The position numbers were made by a program, and so were the translations under genes. 64,000 nt of DNA from Chaenocephalus aceratus (lineage: Eukaryota; Chordata; Actinopteri; Perciformes; Channichthyidae): the NCBI GenBank assembly GCA_023974075.1, contig CM043797.1:35872666-35936665 (forward strand), given 5' to 3'. Positions 14,096-26,544 of this stretch are shown in pieces (position 1 is the first letter of the stretch; the number at the start of each line of letters is the position of its first letter). The notes under the pieces were generated by a model. It searched no databases, had not been told where the DNA came from, and saw only the letters and a list, made by a program, of their open reading frames with translations.

Positions 14096-16310
14096 GGACT
14101 CCTGTAAAGAAACATGACCATGGACACCTGTAGGAAACATGACCATGGACACCTGTAAAGAAACATGACCATGGACACCTGTAGGAAACATGACCATGGA
14201 CACTTGTAGGAAACATGACCATGGACACCTGTAGGAAACATGACCATGGACACCTGTAGGAACGTGACCATTGACACCTGTAGGAAACATGACCATGGAC
14301 ACTTGTAGGAAACATGACCATGGACACCTGTAGGGAACATGACCAGGGACACCTGTAGGGAACATGACCAGGGACACCTGTAGGAAACATGACCATGGAC
14401 ACCTGTAGGAAACATGACCATGGACACCTGTAGGAAACATGACCATGGACACCTGTAGGAAACATGACCATGGACACCTGTAGGAAACATGACCAAGGAC
14501 ACCTGTAGGAAACATGACCATGGACACCTGTAAAGAAACATGACCATGGACACCTGTAAAGAAACATGACCATGGACACCTGTAGGAAACATGACCATGG
14601 ACACCCGTAGGAAACATGACCATGGACACCTGTAAAGAAACATGACCATGGACACCTGTAGGAAACATGACATGGACACTTGTAGGAAACATGACCATGG
14701 ACACCTGTAGGAAACATGACCATGGACACTTGTAGGAAACATGACCATGGACACCTGTAGGAAACATGACCATGGACACCTGTAGGAACGTGACCATTGA
14801 CACCTTTAGGAAACATGACCATGGACACTTGTAGGAAACATGACCATGGACACCTGTAGGAAACATGACCATGGACACCTGTAGGAACATGACCATGGAC
14901 ACCTGTAGGAAACATGACCATGGACACCTGTAGGAAACATGACCATGGACACCTGGAGGAAACATGACCATGGACACCTGTAGGAAACATGACCAAGGAC
15001 ACCTGTAGGAAACATGACCATGGACACCTGTAAAGAAACATGACCATGGACACCTGTAAAGAAACATGACCATGGACACCTGTAGGAAACATGACCATGG
15101 ACACCCGTAAGGAAACATGACCATGGACACCTGTAAGAACATGACATGACCTTAGGAACCATGGACACTTGTAGGAAACATGACCATGGACACCTGTAGG
15201 AAACATGACCATGGACACTTGTAGGAAACATGACCATGGACACCTGTAGGAAACATGACCATGGACACCTGTAGGAAACATGACCATGGACACCTGGAGG
15301 AAACATGACCATGGACACCTGTAGGAAACATGACCAAGGACACCTGTAGGAAACATGACCATGGACACCTGTAAAGAAACATGACCATGGACACCTGTAA
15401 AGAAACATGACCATGGACACCTGTAGGAAACATGACCATGGACACCCGTAGGAAACATGACCATGGACACCTGTAAAGAAACATGACCATGGACACCTGT
15501 AGGAAACATGACCATGGATACCTGTAGGAAACATGACCATGGACACCTGTAGGAAACATGACCATCACCTGTAAAGAAACATGACCATCACCTGTAGGAA
15601 ACATTACCATGGACACCTGTAGGAAACATGATCATCACCTGTAGGAAACATGACATCACCTGTAGGAAACATGACCATCACCTGTAGGAAACATGACCAT
15701 GACACCTGTAGGAAACATGACCATGGACACCTGTAGGAAACATGACCAGGGACACCTCTAGGAATGTGATTATGGACACCTGTAGGAAATATGGCCATGG
15801 ACACCTGTAAAGAAACATGACTATGGACACCTGTAGGAAATGTGATTATGGACACCTGTAGGAAACATGACCATGGACACCTGTAGGAAACATGACCATG
15901 GACACCTGTAGGAAACATGACCATGGATACCTGTAAAGAAACATGACCATGGGCACCTGTAGGAAACATGACCATGGACACCTGTAGGAAACATGACCAT
16001 GGACACCTGTAGGAAACATGACCATGGACACCTGTAGGAAACATGACCATGGACACCTGTAGGAAACATGACCATGGACAACCTGTAGGAAACATGACCA
16101 TGGACACCTGTAGGAAACATGACCATGGACACCTGTAGGAAACATGACCAGGGACACCTGTAGGAAACATGACCATGGACACCTGTAGGAAACAAGACCA
16201 TGGACAACTGTAAAGAAACATGACCATGGACACCTGTAAAGAAACATGACCATCACCTGTAGGAAACATTACCATCACCTGTAGGAAACATGACCATGTA
16301 CACATGTAAG
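14096..16310. repeat. 25-bp minisatellite, roughly 85-90 copies
   Basis: Unit AAACATGACCATGGACACCT + GTAGG, with a one-base-longer variant (GTAAAG for GTAGG) interspersed. Copies are 90-100% alike, and shared variants mark higher-order blocks. The unit is stop-free in several minus-strand frames, so apparent proteins of up to 484 residues here are artefacts. The array ends about 210 bp before wdr49 exon 6. Confidence 0.97.
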
Positions 16311-16526
16311 GAAACGTATGCGAAAAAGTGTTTACAACAAATACAGTTGGATATGGAACGTCATTGTCTGCCAAGGTGAACCGAAGACAAACAGAGATGT
16401 TTTATCTACAAAAATAATAATAACAATGTGATCCCGGCCTGGCTGTTTTTGCTGTGTTTTTACCGCTATAGAAATACTTTAAATATGTATCATAAGCTTT
16501 TGCACAATGTTTTGCTTCGTGTGCAG

Positions 16527-16613
16527 GAAGCTATGATGGAGAGATTATCGAGTGGAACAGCAGCACAGAAAATGCTTTGAAGAAACTGCGGCCACTTACT
16601 GAACACAGAGAAG
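16527..16613 (+). CDS. wdr49: wdr49/cfap337 exon 6 of window, GC donor
   Basis: Acceptor GTGCAG; the exon completes glycine from phase 1 and reads SYDGEIIEWNSSTENALKKL then RPLTEHRE, leaving in phase 1. The only donor that keeps phase with the next exon (which supplies AT to make Asp) is AAG|GCAAGA, so this is a GC-AG intron. SYDGEIIEWN is the diagnostic end of a WD40 blade. Confidence 0.9.
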
Positions 16614-16721
16614 GCAAGAAGGCTCAATTTCACACACAAATGCAACATTTTTTATTTTGAGACTTTTAAGTAAATGCTTTTCTGCCTCTATTTCTCAATG
16701 CTTTGTATACTGATTTCCCAG
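16614..16721 (+). other. wdr49 intron 6 (108 bp, GC-AG)
   Basis: Very short intron starting GCAAGA and ending TTTCCCAG. Short introns of about 100 bp are common in compact fish genes. Confidence 0.8.
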
Positions 16722-16811
16722 ATACTCATCTTGGTGCGAATGGAAAAGAAGATGCTGATAACTCCATCGCCGTCACTAGACTGTTCTTTATACCGGGACG
16801 CACACCTAAAG
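16722..16811 (+). CDS. wdr49: wdr49/cfap337 exon 7 of window
   Basis: Acceptor TTTCCCAG, donor AAAG|GTGAAA. It reads (D)THLGANGKEDADNSIAVTRL then FFIPGRTPK and leaves in phase 1. A.TRL.F...R conforms to the conserved linker before a blade in the WDR49/WDR64 family. Confidence 0.88.
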
Positions 16812-17823
16812 GTGAAATATTGAAAACTAAAATGAACTGAATAATCCTACCGAAGTGGATTCGGGCCACATGGAAACATTTTCTTTGAGTTCTCAATTTA
16901 ATCTCCGAATTCGAGATTAAATGTAGGATTCTGAGATTCCTTCTGCATTTTATCCTCAGGAATCTGTCTTTTTTTTCACATCATTTTCACATATCAACCT
17001 TAAACTGTCTTGTTTGTTAAAATAGGTTCTGTAATATGTGGGATATGGCATATTGTTTGTGTAAAAATGCAAGTACCACACAGGAGCTCCTCCAAAATAA
17101 AGGCAGTAAATACAAACCAAATTCCTTTTTACTAAAATCAATTCAAGTCCAAAAAATGTGTTGATTCTGCCTTAATATTTTAAAGCAGAAGCCTATTTAA
17201 ACGTATATTCTTCCACAAAATAGTATAATGTAATTTGAGATATTTAGTTATAGCCTTCAATTCGAAGAGTTATTGTGATGAACACAAAGTTTACTTCAAA
17301 GAGTTCTGTAATCAAAAGCCTTTTTAAAATGCTAAATAAAATTCATATACTGCCTTGTTTTTATTGTTGCAATACACAGATGCACTCTGTTTTTGCACGT
17401 TACTAAGACAGTAAGGCTTCGGGTATGTTGAGCTTTGTTACCGCGTAGAGTAGCTTCACATCAATGATTGTTGGATTTGCTGAAATTGCTTCAAGTTTTC
17501 CAATTATTTATTTTTTACTTCTGTTCATATGCAATCCTCAAAACTCTCTTTTCTCTCTGGCTCTATTTTAAATATACTGTGGATGCTTGAGTTTTGAATT
17601 TTAGTGTGATGGATGCATTTCTCTCTGCAGCTGCTAGGTAAACAATCTGCATCTAGACCAGGAATGGGCAACTTTGATGGTGGTGGAGGTGGGGGCCGCC
17701 ATTTGCCCATCCCTGATCTAGACCATAGATCTAGACCCTGTTCCTCACACTGATTGAGTATACAATGTGTGTTTGTATTGTAAAGCATTCATTTATCTAC
17801 TGTATATTCCCATATTTCAACAG
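16812..17823 (+). other. wdr49 intron 7
   Basis: 1-kb AT-rich intron. No exon or intact element recognised; 17630-17730 has a short inverted repeat around ATCTAGACC/GGTCTAGAT words. Confidence 0.7.
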
Positions 17824-18015
17824 GCGGCGCAGACTTGGTGTCCTGTGGAGGTTCAGGTGTGGTCAGACTCTGGAACAGCGCCCACAGCCGTCTGGTGGGG
17901 ACAGTTCACAGCTCACAACAGCGACCTGGGGTCTATTGTTATGACCGTCAGTCCCTGCGGGAAATATTTAGTCACAGCTGATAGAGAGGGGACACTCAAG
18001 ACCTGGGACATACAG
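17824..18015 (+). CDS. wdr49: wdr49/cfap337 exon 8 of window, with +1 frameshift and weak donor
   Basis: Acceptor TTTCAACAG; phase 1 is completed by GC to give GGADLVSCGGSGVVRLWNSA then HSRLVG. The blade then continues in another frame as FTAHNSDLGSIVMTVSPCGK and YLVTADREGTLKTWDIQ. The frame change falls at about 17898-17905 and needs removal of one base. With that base removed the exon has 63 whole codons plus two bases. The phase-consistent 3' end is ATACAG at 18015, but the next bases are TGTGGG instead of GTGTGG: one G seems missing from the donor. Either both are assembly indels or the gene is damaged; the strong conservation on both sides favours assembly error. Confidence 0.85.
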
Positions 18016-20131
18016 TGTGGGTCTCCGTCACAATCACTTGTGTTATTGTATAGCTGCATGACACCATGACATTAAAAGGGAATTATGTCAAAATTACAGA
18101 CTTGTATTTTGACATCTGTAGCTCGCTTGAGCAGGTCAGTCAATCATGTAAAAAACCTCTATTGGTATATTATCATCTTCCTTGGTATTTTATTTTGAGT
18201 TGCAGAAGCTGTTGAAATAAATGGGAGGAGTATTGTTTTGAAATAAGCATTCCCCTTTTAACATATTGAAGTGGATGTGTAAAAGAATGACACGTTTTGG
18301 AAGATTAAATCATTATTGCGTGATAATTTAGCTGTTTGGAGACTTGGATCGTATCATTGGTAGGCTAAAGGCGTAGCTTCATCACTGTCATGCTTATAAT
18401 CGCAGTAAAAGAACACCCTCACGGGTATTATTGCCACAATATTCAGAGCTCAACTCTCTGTCACAGTTTATAAGAGGGGATGAATTCAGATGGGTGCGTC
18501 TCATTTGGCTCCCAGTTTAATTTATGGAGATTTATGTATATATGTAGCATCGTTGAAGAAGTTAGACAAGCTCAGTGCTCGAGTAGAGATCCTGTCCTGT
18601 GGCAAGTTTGTAATCAGCTGGATGACTAACATGATTGCGCAGTACAGTGCTCTCAGACGTGATATTTCTGCAGTTCAGAACCAGGTCTCGCCCTAACATG
18701 ATATATTTCAGTAGTTTTGTGTTAACTTCACATCTTACATAACATGCCATATTATTAGTGTTGATAATTATGTCAACCCAGTCTCACAGAATTTTCGTGT
18801 TATAGTCACGAAATTAATTTCATCTATTGATTCGTGTTCACCAAACACGATTTTCGCATTTTTTTCCGTGTCACACAGAACAATGTGTAAAAGTAACCTA
18901 TTTATATTGGTAGTATTGTTCGTGCCTGCACCACGTCTTTTTGTCCGGTCGGGTCTTGGAAGACCGGAAGCTGTGTGGTTCATAAAAACATTTTCTGACT
19001 CAATATCTTACCCTAAGCCTAACCCTATCCCTTTTATTTTAAATGTATAATGAGTTTTTTTTGCTGTCGCGAGGAAAAGAAATGGCTCAGAGCCTCAGAA
19101 TACTGAGATCTGTATTTTTTGTCATCTTTTTTTCCTTCTAATTTGTTATTATTTGGTGCAGGCACGCGAAACATACTACCAATAGAAATACATTGCTTCT
19201 AAAATCGTTCTGTGTCAGAATACTGAAATCTGTATTTTTAAATCTCTTTTCCCTTCTAATTTGTTATTATTTACATTGCTTTTAAAATCGTTTCTGTGTG
19301 ACATGAAAAAAATTGTGAAATCGTGTTGTGAAAACGAATCAATAGATTAATTTTGTGACTTACACGAAATGCCGTGAGACTACTGCAGGTTGCATATGTA
19401 CTGCATACTTCTCTTTCAGAAAAAACAAACAAGGTCGTATCTTTTTTTTAATGTAGATTTATTAACTGTTGACTTCACCTCTTCTCATAATGGGGATATT
19501 AATCTTTGCTTATATAATGTTGGACTTGTTTTACTATAATGTGTGTTTCAGACACATATTACATTTTAAACAACAAACAAACAATCACTTGGTGGCCCCG
19601 GTGTAGAACCTATTCGACCCTCTCTTATATCTGTCTGCTTGACTCTGAAATTCCTTTTATAATATTTCTCCAGGTAGTGTAGTTAGTGACAACAACAAAA
19701 CAAATGCTCATGCTAGCTTTTACAACTTGAAGTAGCAAGGAGTGGGCCTTAGCAAAGAGTCCAACAAGCGAGCTGGCTAGATACATCTATTATATTTGAG
19801 AAAGAGAATTGTTTTTATTTCAGCTGGTAAAACAGTGTTGCTTTTAGTTACTTCTATATGGATCTAAGGACTCATCGGTTTCTAAAATGATGTAGCTAGC
19901 TAGCCAAGGTTCAATTAGCTCGCTAGCTTGCTACAGCTAATCAGCTATTTTGTATCTCAGCAAAACATTGCCGTTTTTGTTTGTATTGTAAACCTTTGAC
20001 ATACATAGGAACGGTAGCTTAACTGAGGGGGGCATAGCTTATTTCACTCTTATTTATAAAAGTAAAATGCATTTTATGTATCCAGCCTGAACAGTAAAAG
20101 CAACTTGCTGCTTTGCCTCTCTGTCCCTCAG
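18016..20131 (+). other. wdr49 intron 8
   Basis: Contains the long-TIR element at 18779-19385 and GCTAGC-rich sequence near 19760-19960. The ORF at 18490-18696 has no family resemblance I can name and no splice support. Confidence 0.6.
18779..19385. mobile_element. 607-bp DNA element with about 95-bp inverted ends
   Basis: The left arm (CAGTCTCACAGAATTTTCGTG... as far as TTCCGTGTCACACAG) and the right arm (CTGTGTGACATG... to GAGACTACTG) are inverted copies of about 95 bp at roughly 85% identity. Both contain the ATTGATTCGT and AACACGAT words. The interior has direct repeats (ACTGAGATCTGTATTTTT near 19100, ACTGAAATCTGTATTTTT near 19220) and no transposase. Confidence 0.85.
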
Positions 20132-20329
20132 CATTATTATCTTGAGCTACGTGATGGAATAACTGACGAACCTCCGAAACTACTGAGCAGTTTCCGTCCT
20201 CACCTTGATCGTGTGATGCACTTGAAGACGTGTCTCCATGGCAACAGACTCCTCGTTCTCTCGGCGTCATCAGACTGCAGTGTTGCACTTAGCTACCTGC
20301 GGGGAGATAACGTGGGTCTGTTCGGACAG
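20132..20329 (+). CDS. wdr49: wdr49/cfap337 exon 9 of window, last recognised
   Basis: 66 codons, phase 0 at both ends, acceptor TCCCTCAG, donor ACAG|GTACAC. It reads HYYLELRDGITDEPPKLLSS, FRPHLDRVMHLKTCLHGNRL, LVLSASSDCSVALSYLRGDN and VGLFGQ. The SASSDCSV...GDNVGLFGQ word is the strongest WDR49/WDR64-family signature in the window. A family member should continue with further exons (after FGQ), but I found none in the next 28 kb. They may be too diverged to see by eye, or lost, or displaced by assembly error. Confidence 0.92.
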
Positions 20330-20384
<55 letters not shown>

Positions 20385-22323
20385 GGGTCATTTAAGTACC
20401 CTGCAGCAGCTTCAGTTACACAACATTACCTGATTGTGAGATTTTCTTTTTTTAAAGCAGTGATATTGTTTCACACTGTCAAGGTAATGGTGTCAGATCT
20501 CCTCGGTTCAAACAAACAGTGGTGCAGGCAGTCTAAAGACTTTACCTCCCACTCTGCTGCACGCTGGTGGGTGGCTTCCAGTTGACGAAATGGATGTGAA
20601 ACCCAGCATCAAGCTTTGGTTAGGCGTGTGTGTGTTTGTGTTAAAGGACACCCATATTAAGTTAGCCCGGGGCAGTGTTGGCTCAGTGTTGCTTCATTTC
20701 AGATTGCCTTAGGCTCACAGAGATACACACAAGGCCCACACGCAGACCTACAAATCACCACAACTTAAAGAAAAACATGCTTTAATAGAAGGCAATCATG
20801 CATGTACACGCACATACATACAGCATGGCACATGTCACTAGATATTGTTGGATTCATACATTATCGGAGGTTAATGATGACAATAAAAGACTGCATCCAT
20901 ATTCAGCAACAGGTTATCAAAGGATACACGATGAATATGTTACAGAAGATACAGAGACAGTGACTCGCATTAAACAGATTTCCACTCCAGTTTGATGAGA
21001 GTTCCTCAGGGAGATGAGGCTGCATGTTTTAGTCCTTAAATCTACATGACCGCAGCAATTCAAGCACAGATTCAAAGGAGCAATATTGTTGTAATCTTGC
21101 GCTGATCCCAAATGTTCTTTCTCTTTTGTATCTTTTGTCTTTTTTATTTATTTTTCCTCCCAAACCCCATCCCCTCAGGAAGCCTTTGCCTCCTGTCAAG
21201 TCATCATTGTAAATAAGAATAGATTTTCCTGGATAAATAAAGGTTCTACTACTGCTGTACTACTACTTACAATACGATAACACTTAATTGTCAGATCAAG
21301 TCTGAAATTGTTCTCGCATCACAGTAGTTCCATACACAACATCAACAAGGACACATGTTGAGACAGGAAACAAGGAAACAGACATTTGACATATAATCAC
21401 AATCACTGAAGAGAAACATGTTCAAGACTTAACGTACTTATGACTTGTATTTATTTAAGGATTAATTGGTGCACAAAAGAGTGCGTCAGTCTATTAACAT
21501 GATTATGTCGGGGGCACCTGTAACTTGAATGTAATGGTAATAAGTCGTATTCCGAGTTCAGGACACGGTTTGAGTCAGAGACAATCTTTATATATCTTGT
21601 ATATGTTTGATTGGTGGAGCAGTTTTAACTTTAAAGCGGTTGACAGACACTTGTAACATGCAGTATTGCAATACACTCAAAAACATAGAAAAATACAAGA
21701 AGATTTTGTCTACTTGCCCCAAAGACCTAATGCTGCAGAGAAAATACATTATTTGTATTCAATGTGGTTGTTATGGGATAGAAGATGGTCTATCGACACA
21801 CCCAAGTATTTATACAAGAGTACCAGCTTTCTTATAAATGATATGAAGTCTTCACTGCTCTATGTAGGAGGAGCAATGGTGCTTGGAGAGAACTGGACCT
21901 TTGCACCCTCAGCAGGAAGCAGAGCGGAAACCGAGAGAGGAGGGAGGTGAGAGGTCACCTCCCAACGAGACACTCCCTGACCCAGGACCCTCTGCAGGGG
22001 GGGGAGAGGGGGGGGTAAAAGACGAAGGAGAGGACTGTGGCAGCATCGCGGGAGACAGCAGGAAACATTTATCCCGGTGAAGAGTTGAGTCTTCAGTGTT
22101 CCAGTTTCACCGCGCTGTTTCAAGGTTTCAAGGCTTTTATTGTCATGTGTGCATCGCTGCAGTGTAGTTACGACGGTGAACATCTTAGGTTGTCTCCCCC
22201 AAAACCAAATAACTATACAATTCTGGAAAACTTAAGATAATGGAGACAGGAGATTTACGTGTTTGACTTGCATGAAAAACTATAATATAGACGTTTTGCA
22301 CAGTCTTAAGTAGTGTGTCGATA

Positions 22324-22360
<37 letters not shown>

Positions 22361-23237
22361 ATTCACCTCTCAGAAAGAACTATTTCTTTCTTTCACACAT
22401 TCACAATAGACGCTACATGACTTACCGTCGCAGGAGGAGGCAATAACAGGAAATGTACGAGGTAGGTCTTCTATTTTTCTCAGAATTTAAACAATGGTTA
22501 TATAACTGTGCTGTTTTGTGTTTCAACCATATTCTTGAGCTTTCCTGCAAAGTAAGCCATCGTTCCAAAGTACAAGGTTACTTCACACAGACTGAAAAAC
22601 TGAGACGTATGTTTACTCAATATAATATATATTCATATGCTCTAAAAGCTGCACAGTCATGTTAACTGTCCTGTACAGTATGTATGTGTAATGATCTTCC
22701 ATTATTTTTAAATGGCTTTCCAGAGGATCAGAAACATTTGATCTTGAAAAAAGTCTTTGTCAAGTTTCTCTTGATATCATGAACTCTTGCTTCTTATGTA
22801 GTTATAGTCCTGAGACAAATGAGCCATTGTCTCTCTTATATACTGGACAGTGAAGCAGTGAATAGTCATGGCTGCCTTTCACAACCACAAAGAACAAAAT
22901 GGCTTTGTGACACGGCCAATTCTATGATTCTTACTCAGAAAGAGATCACATAAAACGTGATTTTTCCTGGGAAGTATGCATGTGCATTGTGGTTGGAAAG
23001 TGATTATGCTGTTGCAAAATAATTCTCAAAGTCAGTCCTCGACTCCCATTCGTTGCCAATGGAGTAGCTCCAGGCTACATTTGGCACCATGAATCTTATT
23101 CTCTGGTTTTTTCTACATTAGTGGGAATAATTTGTATGCCACAAATACTAATGAGGCTGTTTTTGTATGAATGCGAACTCATTAAAGTCATCACTGTAAT
23201 CATTAAACTCAACTTTAAAAAGGGGTCTCTGAGTTTT
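20330..23237. other. Downstream of last wdr49 exon: no gene recognised
   Basis: Starts with a CA microsatellite (20331-20380, which overlaps the donor) and includes another at 22325-22357. A retroelement-like tail at 21170-21260 ends GGATAAATAAAGGTT. A 22120-22190 segment (CAAGGTTTCAAGGCTTTTAT) resembles a fish retroposon tail. Confidence 0.5.
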
Positions 23238-23490
23238 ACTTAAGGCAAGGCAAGTTTATTTATATAGCACTTTTCAACGCAAGGCAATTCAAAGTGCTTT
23301 ACAAAAAATGAAAGACATTAAGCATTAAAAAAGAAAAGCTAATAAAATAAACATTAAAAGAAAAAGTACATGGATAAAAGTTACAGTGCAGTTTAAGATG
23401 TGAATAGTTCAATTAAAAGCAGCGACAAAAAGAAAAGTCTTCAGCCTGGATTTAAAAGTAGTCAGAGTTGCAGCGAACCGGCAGGTGTTT
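23238..23490 (-). mobile_element. LINE 3' fragment (antisense)
   Basis: Begins AAGGCAAGGCAAGTTTATTT then ATATAGCAC and CAATTCAAAGTGCTTTACA, a very common fish LINE 3' segment. No coding part remains. Clade assignment (Rex1-like) would be a guess. Confidence 0.6.
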
Positions 23491-26131
23491 TTTCTGGACT
23501 TTTTAGTGTCTCTATACGAAGAGACACGGTGGCCCTAAAGCCATCTTGCCAATTCTGTCTTCATTGAGCTTTAGTTGATATACAGTATACTCGTTTATGA
23601 CAAAAAACTGTCCTTTTTCACAAAGACTGGCTACTGTTATTTGATGGTTTTGTGGCAATACTTTCCACCAGTTTGAGCTGATCTGGAAGAAGCCTGAGAA
23701 CCACTTCCAAACCACAAAGTTAAACATAATATTGACTTGGAGAAACCAATCTCACATGTCTGCAAAGGCAACATGCCTTTTAAATTAGAACTAAATGCCT
23801 TTTTGACCAGCAAATAAGTTTCAAGTAAAATTGTCCAATAAACCAACTGAAGCCTGCGGGCATTACGTTATCATTAGGCAAACATAGAGTCTGACATACT
23901 GAAATGTGCCCTAATGGAAGTAACCCAGTTGAAAGATGTTTCATATTCACTCCAGCTGGTTTCTGAATTAGGATAAGGCAGCAAATAAGTGTGAAAAAGG
24001 CTTTAAGAGCCGAGTTTCTGTCAATATCTGCTAAAATGAGTTGTGCACTAAACTGAAGAAGAAACAAAAATGGCCTGACTGCAGATCTCTGCCTCTCTTA
24101 AGCCCATAAAAGAGTGGCTTAACAACTGATTGGCTGAGAGAGGAAATGCACCAAGCTGCTCTCAATAATTAGTTAGCAGTAACTCCACACACCCTGGTGC
24201 AACGGGTGATCTAAATAACCTCCAGTCAACTCAGAGGAATTTAAATGTTCAGCGAAAATGAATTGGGAAAATGAAAAAATTAATACATACCAAAGATTCC
24301 TGGACTGCCATTGTTCATAGGGGATGTGAAGGGGTCTTTAAAAGAGTCCTTATTATGCTTTTAGGGGGTTTCCCTTTTGTCTTATATGGTTTATTTTTTG
24401 CATGTAAATGGTAATTGGGACTCCACCAAAGTCCACTATGAGATATTTCTGTCGGGACCAAAGTGGTGGATCGATGGACTGACCGACATTGTCATGCTTA
24501 GAGCCAGTTAGCTATTACAATAATCTATTCAAATCATCAGCTATAATCAGAGGCATGGAACAAGCTCAAGGGAAGATCAAATCCAAACCAATCAAGAGAA
24601 CCATTTAATATGAATCTACATTGTAATACCCTTTTCAGGATAATGAAAACAGTGGATATGGAGAGGAGACAGAATGTAAGTGTTTAAGGGCAGGTCAAAT
24701 GATAGAGGACCCCACATTTTAAAGGAATAACTAACTCTAGAAACGGCTGAAAAGTGTGAACTGGAGGGGAGGTGCCCACCAGGGAGAATCGTGTGTGTGT
24801 ATGTGTGTATGTGTGTGTACTGTACTGAAGTCATCAGAAAAGTTTGTGTGTTTGAATTGGCGGAAGCTCCAATTGGCAAGTCTACCCTGGGCCTCCAGCC
24901 AGCTACTGGGCACGAGGTGAGGAGAGGGAATGGCCTCACTCCATCACCGGCTGAGTGCAAGTGTTTTGGGGTGAGTGTGTCTGAATCGCCTCAGTCCATC
25001 AGAGCACCCATTTACCAGTGAGTGAGAGCGTCAGGTCTGTTCCGCTCACTCCATCACTGTGTGTGTGTGTGTGTGTGTTTGTGAGTATCACCACGAGAAA
25101 TAGCTGCCCTCTGACACACACACACACACACACACACACAAAGAAAAGTGCGGGGTTTAATCTTTCTGATTTTGCACATGAATATCACGTGAAATTATAA
25201 CAAACTAAATTATAAGAGAGACTATTAGGAGCAAGTCTTACAAAACAAGCCCGTTAAATTTAGCCACACACACACACACACACTGTGGAAGCAATTACAA
25301 GCAGGCAGGTTGATTTTAATTGGAGCTCTTGCTGTGCGCTCCACCTGTTATCGTTGGCAGCCAACAAACACAAATGTGGAGTTTTCGATTCTGAAAAAGT
25401 ATTTAGCTCAGTTTTATTGAATTTCCAGCAGCCTAATCATCAGTTCCTCCTCCAGGTTCTCTGAAAGTTAATTGGTGAAGCTGGTTTATTACGAACAAGT
25501 GATTGGCAGTATTTAGTGAATTGTGTTTTATTATGATTAAAAACGTTTTTTGCAGAAGTTATTACTGAATCTTTGAAGAAACTTAGCATGGAATCAGATT
25601 TCCACTCACATTAGACCCTGCAGTTTTGACTTGTCAGTCTCATTGTTTCACTGGCATCGTCTTTCACACAATGATATACTTACAAGTGGAAGCATCGAGT
25701 GGTGTAGTGATGAAGTGTTTTGAAGCCTAAATGATATCACCAGTTAACATTACGGTCACATAGCTGCGTATCGCCACTGCTAAGCTAAAGGCGGCTAATA
25801 TGTCAGTGTGATGACGTTCAGTGGTCTTCACCACATACCTTCCGGCGGGTAATCCTAGTATGTCAGTGTGCGTTTTGCCACACGTGTTACAGTGGAGCCT
25901 GCCTGCTTAATTGAATGTGTACGGTGCAAATGTGCATACGCGATCGATTTAGTCATTCATTTCTTCTGCCTCATCCTTATCATTATCCCCCCTCCCTGCA
26001 AAGCCAACACGTCTCAGACAGATGATGGATTCTAATGAATGGGCTCGAGGTCATTACCATTAATGTAAGCTCTGCAGGACACAGACACACACACACAGAC
26101 ACACACGCACGCACAGACACACACGCACACA

Positions 26132-26187
<56 letters not shown>

Positions 26188-26540
26188 AGATCACAAGGAT
26201 TAGAAAAAACACACATACTTAAGTATGATGCAGTATATTACAACCACTAATTTTTCTCCTTCTTCTTCTCAACTTATTTCCTAATTGCACATGAGGGACA
26301 AAGAAGGGTCAATCCTCACTGATCAAGAAGTCTATAGACTGAAAAACTTGTACTGAAAGTTAAAAACAACTCACCTAAACATTTGCTTTCATTTGTCTTA
26401 TCTCAATCTGTATGGACATTTTTAAAGTGGGTAGCCTAAATGTTAATGGTGCCAAAGAAGCTTAAAAAAGGAAACTGTGCTACTCTCATGGCCTGGTGGA
26501 TGTACGGAAGAGGATGCATGCAGACTCCAGACAGTGTATA
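23491..26540. other. Intergenic or intronic stretch, no gene seen
   Basis: Holds a MITE family B piece (24341-24425) and CA/TG runs near 24790, 25055, 25115, 25263 and 26080-26187. Nothing else recognised. Confidence 0.5.
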
Positions 26541-26544
26541 TCAG

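Noticed and set aside
14048..16374. Minus-strand frames of 128-484 residues of YRCPWSCFLQVSMVMFPTGV type
   Set aside because: The frames are translations of the 25-bp minisatellite; 25 bp rotates through all frames and the unit lacks stops. No promoter, splice site or codon conservation.
18490..18696. 68-residue frame in wdr49 intron 8
   Set aside because: No family resemblance; it lies in an intron without splice or promoter support.
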